This document shows, piece after piece, positions 60,094-64,000 of a DNA stretch of 64,000 bases. The position numbers and the translations under genes were made by a program. This DNA comes from Pseudo-nitzschia pungens (lineage: Eukaryota; Bacillariophyta; Bacillariophyceae; Bacillariales; Bacillariaceae): contig CM074762.1 of assembly GCA_037355855.1 (NCBI GenBank), positions 1,116,001-1,180,000 on the forward strand, written 5' to 3'. Every line of letters starts with the position of its first letter. Position 1 is the first letter of the stretch. The notes under the pieces were generated by a model. That model was not told the origin of the DNA. It saw only the letters and a list, made by a program, of their open reading frames with translations, and did no database searches.

Positions 60094-61295
60094 GGCGGGG
60101 AACGAATCAATCGACGAGCGACGAGCCCGAGTCGAATCAACAACAATCGATCACTGATCCCCGAACACGGTCCGAAACCCTTCGGTGGCTAGCAAGAACT
60201 CATGTGGAATTTGGATCACAGTTGGGTTAGTGTTGGTGATAGTAGCGTAGTTGTTACAAAATGAATAGCAACAATCTGGGATGTCAAGTTTCGAGTCTAC
60301 CGGTATGTGTACGTATTGCCGAAATCTGGGTTCGTCAAAACTACCGTACTGTTGGATGTTTCGCGCAATTTCGATTCATTCGGGAACATGGAATCTTCGT
60401 TCGAACTTCGTATTTGTTTGTACGGTAACCTTATGACATCAACTTGAGTCTACGAGTGAGGTTGAACGTCTGGCGGTGCTTGTTAGTAAGTCTCAGTACG
60501 ATACGGTATGTAGATTGATATTCGATAAAGCTTCGAATAATTCATTCGTTCACTAATTCACTAGGTCCTAACTCCTTTCCTTTGAACTTTCCTTCGGAAA
60601 ATCAGAAAGCCCACTGTCAGTTGCCGCAAGTCGTAGAACAGAAAAGCCGAGACACCGAGCCGTCGAGATCCAAAAAAAATACTACCGGTATGGGCAATAG
60701 ATGCAACAAGAACTGAAAGTAGTAGTATTGTACTTCTGGCGACCATGCGGAGATTTTGGTATCGATATGGCTCTGGGGCCAAAAATTGGTAGTTGCGAAC
60801 CGACGTTGACGCGTTGGGCAGTATTGCACCCAATCTTTATGCGATTTCCCGTACACCCTAAAAAAGACCTGTGAGCAATGGTTGGTTTCGGATCGACTCA
60901 AACGACTAAACTATGATACGACTAGAATGACCATACACTGCGACCAAGAAGACCATTTTTTCGACTCCATCGACTCATACAACGTCGAAGCGAGAAGAAC
61001 CCTTTCTTCGATGCGGCGGGGAACAGCGAAGAAAGACACTTTTCAAAAATGGATGAATGAATGAATCATCATCGTTCATCGTCTATGAATGAATCATCAT
61101 CATTACAGCAAACCTTACGAGTAAGGTACGGTTCGTAACTTCGGCAATCGGGAAATCCACAAATAAGGAGCACCAGCTGCAACGAAGACAGACACTCTCA
61201 AAACCGAAAGACTAGTGCAAACACGTCTCCGATCATCCATCCACACGCACACCAGCTCCCGCAAAACCGCAACCACCCCCCCCACCAGCGATATC
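60094..61295. other. Divergent promoter region, coiled-coil gene / SDHAF2
   Basis: 1.2 kb with no supported gene. It contains CTACCGGTATG at about 60298 and 60684, GTAACCTTATG at about 60425, and AAACCTTACGAGTAAGGTA, a near-palindrome, at about 61110. Confidence 0.55.
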
Positions 61296-61916
61296 ATGAC
61301 TCTCTCCTCCTCTCGCTTCCTAGCGCGAACCCTGCCCCTCGTGGCGCGATCCCGTTCCGCTCTCTCCGGCAGCACCAACAAAGCTGCTGCCGCCGTCCCC
61401 TCCACCTCCTCCGTTGTCCGTCACTACCGCGGAGACACGGGCGAGGCCGTCCAGCAGCTCACCCCCAAGGAACAGGAACTCCTGGCCAGGGCCGTCCCGC
61501 GGGCCCGGGCGATTCGCGCCGACCACGTCAAGGCCACCCCCGACGACGATACCCGCCGCAAGCGCTTGGTCTATCGCTCCAAGCAGCGCGGATGGCTCGA
61601 GGTCGACCTGCTGCTGGGAACCTGGGCCAGCGAGAACGTCCCGCATCTCTCCGAGGACGAGCTGGACCAGTTCGAGGAATTTGTCAACCTGGAAACGATC
61701 GACATCTACAACGTCATCACGCTCCGGCTGGGGGTGCCGGAGGAACTCAAGCGGCCGGGTGGTACCGGGGTTGTGGAGCGGATCCAGGAGTGGGCCCGGT
61801 CCCATCCGCTCGGAAAGGGAGATCCGGATGCCTACGAGGCGGCCAAGAAGGGAGCACAAGCTCATCTAATGGAATGTCGAACATCGGACATCGAATGTCG
61901 ACGCAATAGATTGTAA
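61296..61916 (+). CDS. SDHAF2: Succinate dehydrogenase assembly factor 2 (SDH5)
   Basis: A 206-residue mitochondrial protein that promotes covalent FAD attachment to the succinate dehydrogenase flavoprotein subunit. The ATG at 61296 opens a basic Ser/Arg-rich presequence (SSRFLARTLPLVARSRSALS). An in-frame ATG at 61215 would add 27 residues that do not fit a presequence. The SDH5 domain follows at about residues 85-170: RKRLVYRSKQRGWLEVDLLL, with the conserved RGWLE turn, then LSEDELDQFEEFVNLETIDIYN and the PEEL segment before the last helix. The family is usually 140-170 residues; the extra length lies in the leader and a short C-terminal tail. Intronless. Confidence 0.93.
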   Translation: MTLSSSRFLARTLPLVARSRSALSGSTNKAAAAVPSTSSVVRHYRGDTGEAVQQLTPKEQELLARAVPRARAIRADHVKATPDDDTRRKRLVYRSKQRGWLEVDLLLGTWASENVPHLSEDELDQFEEFVNLETIDIYNVITLRLGVPEELKRPGGTGVVERIQEWARSHPLGKGDPDAYEAAKKGAQAHLMECRTSDIECRRNRL

Positions 61917-62809
61917 CGAAAGAGGACGAAAGAACAGAGTGGACAAGCAAGCGATGGAGTGTCATTGGAACAGGTATAACGGAACGTGAGTATCGGTCTC
62001 GTTACATTCCTTTCGCAACTGCAAAAGGCGGCGAAAGCAATTTTAGAACTGCGGGATTTCCCGACAGTGGAAGTAAATGTGCTATTTGGTGTAGCTTGTA
62101 TCGCTTCCAAACCCTTGGTTTCACGGGGCATGGTAGAAGCAACGATTGTATGGCCTCTCCGGTTCATTCTGTTTTGTTCCTTTTCCTCAAAAACCACAAG
62201 TGGGGTTTGGAAATGGAAACTAATCCAGGATCCCGCGGCGAACGAATGCGTGGACTTTCCTGTCAAATTGTATAGCAACACTTTTTTTTGGAAGAAACAA
62301 AACGATAACGAATGCGTAGTCTTTGTTGGATACAGTATTGTAGAAGATTGGATTGCTCTGCAACCAGTGTGTCGTGCATGCTGCCACGATGCAATCTCTT
62401 TGTTTCATTGGCCGCTCGTGGAACATCAGCAAGTGTCAATCTCCGGTCCATTCCTTTCTAGAAACGCTTCTCCGGAGGAAAGAAGGAGCAACCACCGGCA
62501 AGAAGCGAGAGCTGCCGGATCGAAGCGAATGACTTGCTACGTAGCTACACGTGTAGTCAATAAGATGCGATTCGCAGTCGAACTCAAAGTAGTTGCGTTG
62601 CTGCTCGCAATGCAGTACTCGTTGTTCACATGTACTGTTATACAACGCCGTGACTTCTATTGCACTGGACGCAATTGGATTTTCTAGCCCAAAGGATTTC
62701 CTGCCGAAGATGGTATCCTACCAACAGAGTTCCACTCGGAGTTCCGTTCATCTTCGGCACGGGGCCATCCTGGACGGAACGGATTCCGGACGTTTCCGCA
62801 ACAGAAGTT
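61917..62809. other. 3' flank of SDHAF2 with one unsupported long frame
   Basis: A plus-strand frame at 61986-62687 (233 codons) is open but has no domain, an aromatic/Cys composition unlike its neighbours, and no homologous pattern that I recognise. I do not call it a gene. Nothing else is seen. Confidence 0.4.
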
Positions 62810-63690
62810 ACTAGTTGTATGCGGCGCTGGTCAATGGCTTGCCATCGAACCCATCGGTGCAATATTCGGAGAGGATCCATCCGTATTCGGCGAAATCGGG
62901 ATCCAACCGGATCTTTGCCTCGCACTCCTTCTTCGAAGTCGGTGGTCGCCGTGTCGAGCTTTATCGAGAACGGCTTGACGGGTGGGATCGTACTAGGGAC
63001 CTCCGTGCGTGGAGGTCATGACACGGTTGGCCCGCTCTTCCATTCCACAAATAGTCCCAGAAAGTTTGATACACACGGGCCCCCAGTTGGGAGCCTGGAT
63101 CTCGTGCCACTACAGGAAATCACCCATGGCACCCAGGCGCGAACCGTAGCATCTCGCCCTTGACGCCCATGAGCTGGATCCGGTCCTCGACACTCTTGGC
63201 GTTGGAGATGAAGCTGCCACAACTCTCGAGATAGTTGACCCGGGCGACGCTCGGCAAAGCAGAAGCAAAGAAGGTACCAGCAACGTTGAGCAGATTCTCG
63301 AGAGTCTTTGAATTTTGGCCATTAGTCTCCGAAATACTCGTAGTAGTTGGGTTACTTGGGAAGAGTGTGCTTGGAGAGAGTCACGTCAACGCAAGCTTGC
63401 TCTAGAGTAGCAAGACCCTCTGATTTTGGACTTTCCAATTCATTCGAGGAGCTTAGAACCAGAAGCCACTGCAAACTCATTTGCTCTCAATCAAATTGAC
63501 TTCATGATCAACAAGGATGGCAGGGAACGTTGCCTTCGGGAAGATGCACACCGGGGAAGACCTCGGGCATTCCTGTTCGCTCAGCGGGTGGGGCGGCTTG
63601 AGGAGCAGAACTCTTGCAAGGTTCAGTCTTGTCGATAGAATCCGTGTTGGATGATGATTCTCTGAAACGCAGTATGAACTCGTAGAAAGT
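62810..63690 (-). pseudogene. Broken gene, several frame changes and stops
   Basis: Minus-strand sequence reads like protein in pieces that change frame: a piece with GMPEVFPGVHLPEGNVPC (about 63570-63510), a piece LENLLNVAGTFFASALPSVA running on to a KSVEDRIQLMGVKGEML stretch (about 63300-63160), then WHEIQAPNWGPVCIKLSG (about 63110-63060), and DPDFAEYGWILSEYCTDGFD (about 62905-62840). In-frame stops lie between them (for example after CHG at about 63127). The pieces are collinear, so this looks like one decayed gene, not noise. I cannot assign its family. Confidence 0.4.
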
Positions 63691-63784
63691 GTAGAAATGC
63701 TGTTTAGATCTGGATGATAAGATCTTACTTCGGGATACATTAGTTAGTGACGGACCATTGTTTTGGGATTTTTATTTTGACCGC

Positions 63785-63837
63785 AGGGGGCTGCAACAAT
63801 TTAAATTCTAAAAAAAAATTAATATCAACCATGTTCC
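63785..63837. mobile_element. Inverted end of the 2481-2853 element family
   Basis: The 53 bp here align with the reverse complement of the left end of the element at 2481-2533: GGGGGCTG, then an A/T-rich stretch (AATTTAAATTCT), an A run, then ATCAACCATGTTCC as the terminal repeat. The GTGTCA dyad array is absent, so this is a truncated or solo end, or a diverged relative. Confidence 0.55.
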
Positions 63838-64000
63838 AGAACAATTCTAATACCGGTAGCACAGCGCTCGCAGCAAGCCTGCATGGATACAGGTCACTTC
63901 GTTCTCATGGCTGGTAGGTTCCTATTCTTCTGTCGGTCGTACGTGTTTTGATAATCTGTTACGGCAACCATTCATTGTATTCATAAATCCAACATAAATC

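Noticed and set aside
61986..62687. 233-codon plus-strand frame
   Set aside because: Odd aromatic/Cys composition, no recognisable family, no codon bias like neighbours; left as unsupported.

Overview
The window is nuclear DNA of a eukaryotic alga, most probably a diatom and perhaps a pennate one. This rests on four things: short GT-AG introns of about 120-570 bp; a signal peptide with a Phe at the predicted cleavage site, as in diatom plastid preproteins (45963); Pro/Ser/Thr-rich membrane proteins; and a LUC7 variant of a kind I associate with stramenopiles. Species cannot be read from the sequence. There are no rRNA, tRNA, CRISPR or prokaryotic features that I can support.

Layout. 1-3.1 kb is repeat-rich and holds two small mobile elements and a possible gene remnant. 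3.1-3.7 kb is peptidyl-tRNA hydrolase 2. 5.8-8.9 kb encodes a His/Gln/Asn-rich protein with eight MSxSLNG repeats. 9.1-12.4 kb is a two-exon transmembrane PDZ protein. 14.5-18.7 kb holds two low-complexity proteins and a two-exon thioredoxin ending in a CaaX box. 20.7-21.5 kb is a sterol desaturase/fatty acid hydroxylase family enzyme. 22.5-26 kb is the nucleoporin Nup107. 26-29.5 kb is degenerate repeats. 29.5-32.5 kb is a three-exon PA-TM-RING ubiquitin ligase. 32.5-37.7 kb is again repeats. 37.7-41 kb is a head-to-head pair of short-chain dehydrogenases, the second damaged. 42.8-44.6 kb is the U1 snRNP factor LUC7. 46-46.8 kb is a probable plastid protein. 48.8-50.5 kb is ribose-phosphate pyrophosphokinase with a mitochondrial-like leader. 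50.9-60.1 kb (minus strand) is a giant coiled-coil protein of about 3,060 residues. 61.3-61.9 kb is SDHAF2. The last 2 kb holds a broken gene and the end of a mobile element.

The genes are housekeeping and regulatory functions with no operon logic. Most intergenic space is divergent promoter or convergent terminator sequence carrying pentanucleotide microsatellites and two recurring words, AAGGTTA and TACCGGTA. The two words meet in one perfect 22-bp palindrome between the dehydrogenase pair.

The most notable points are: the strictly alternating two-type coiled-coil repeat array; eight single-base insertions (never deletions) that break otherwise intact reading frames in three genes; a CaaX-ending thioredoxin; a LUC7 whose zinc ligands are partly missing; a ligase intron that stays open in frame; and several compact inverted-repeat elements. 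All gene models are conceptual, and no transcript evidence was available.
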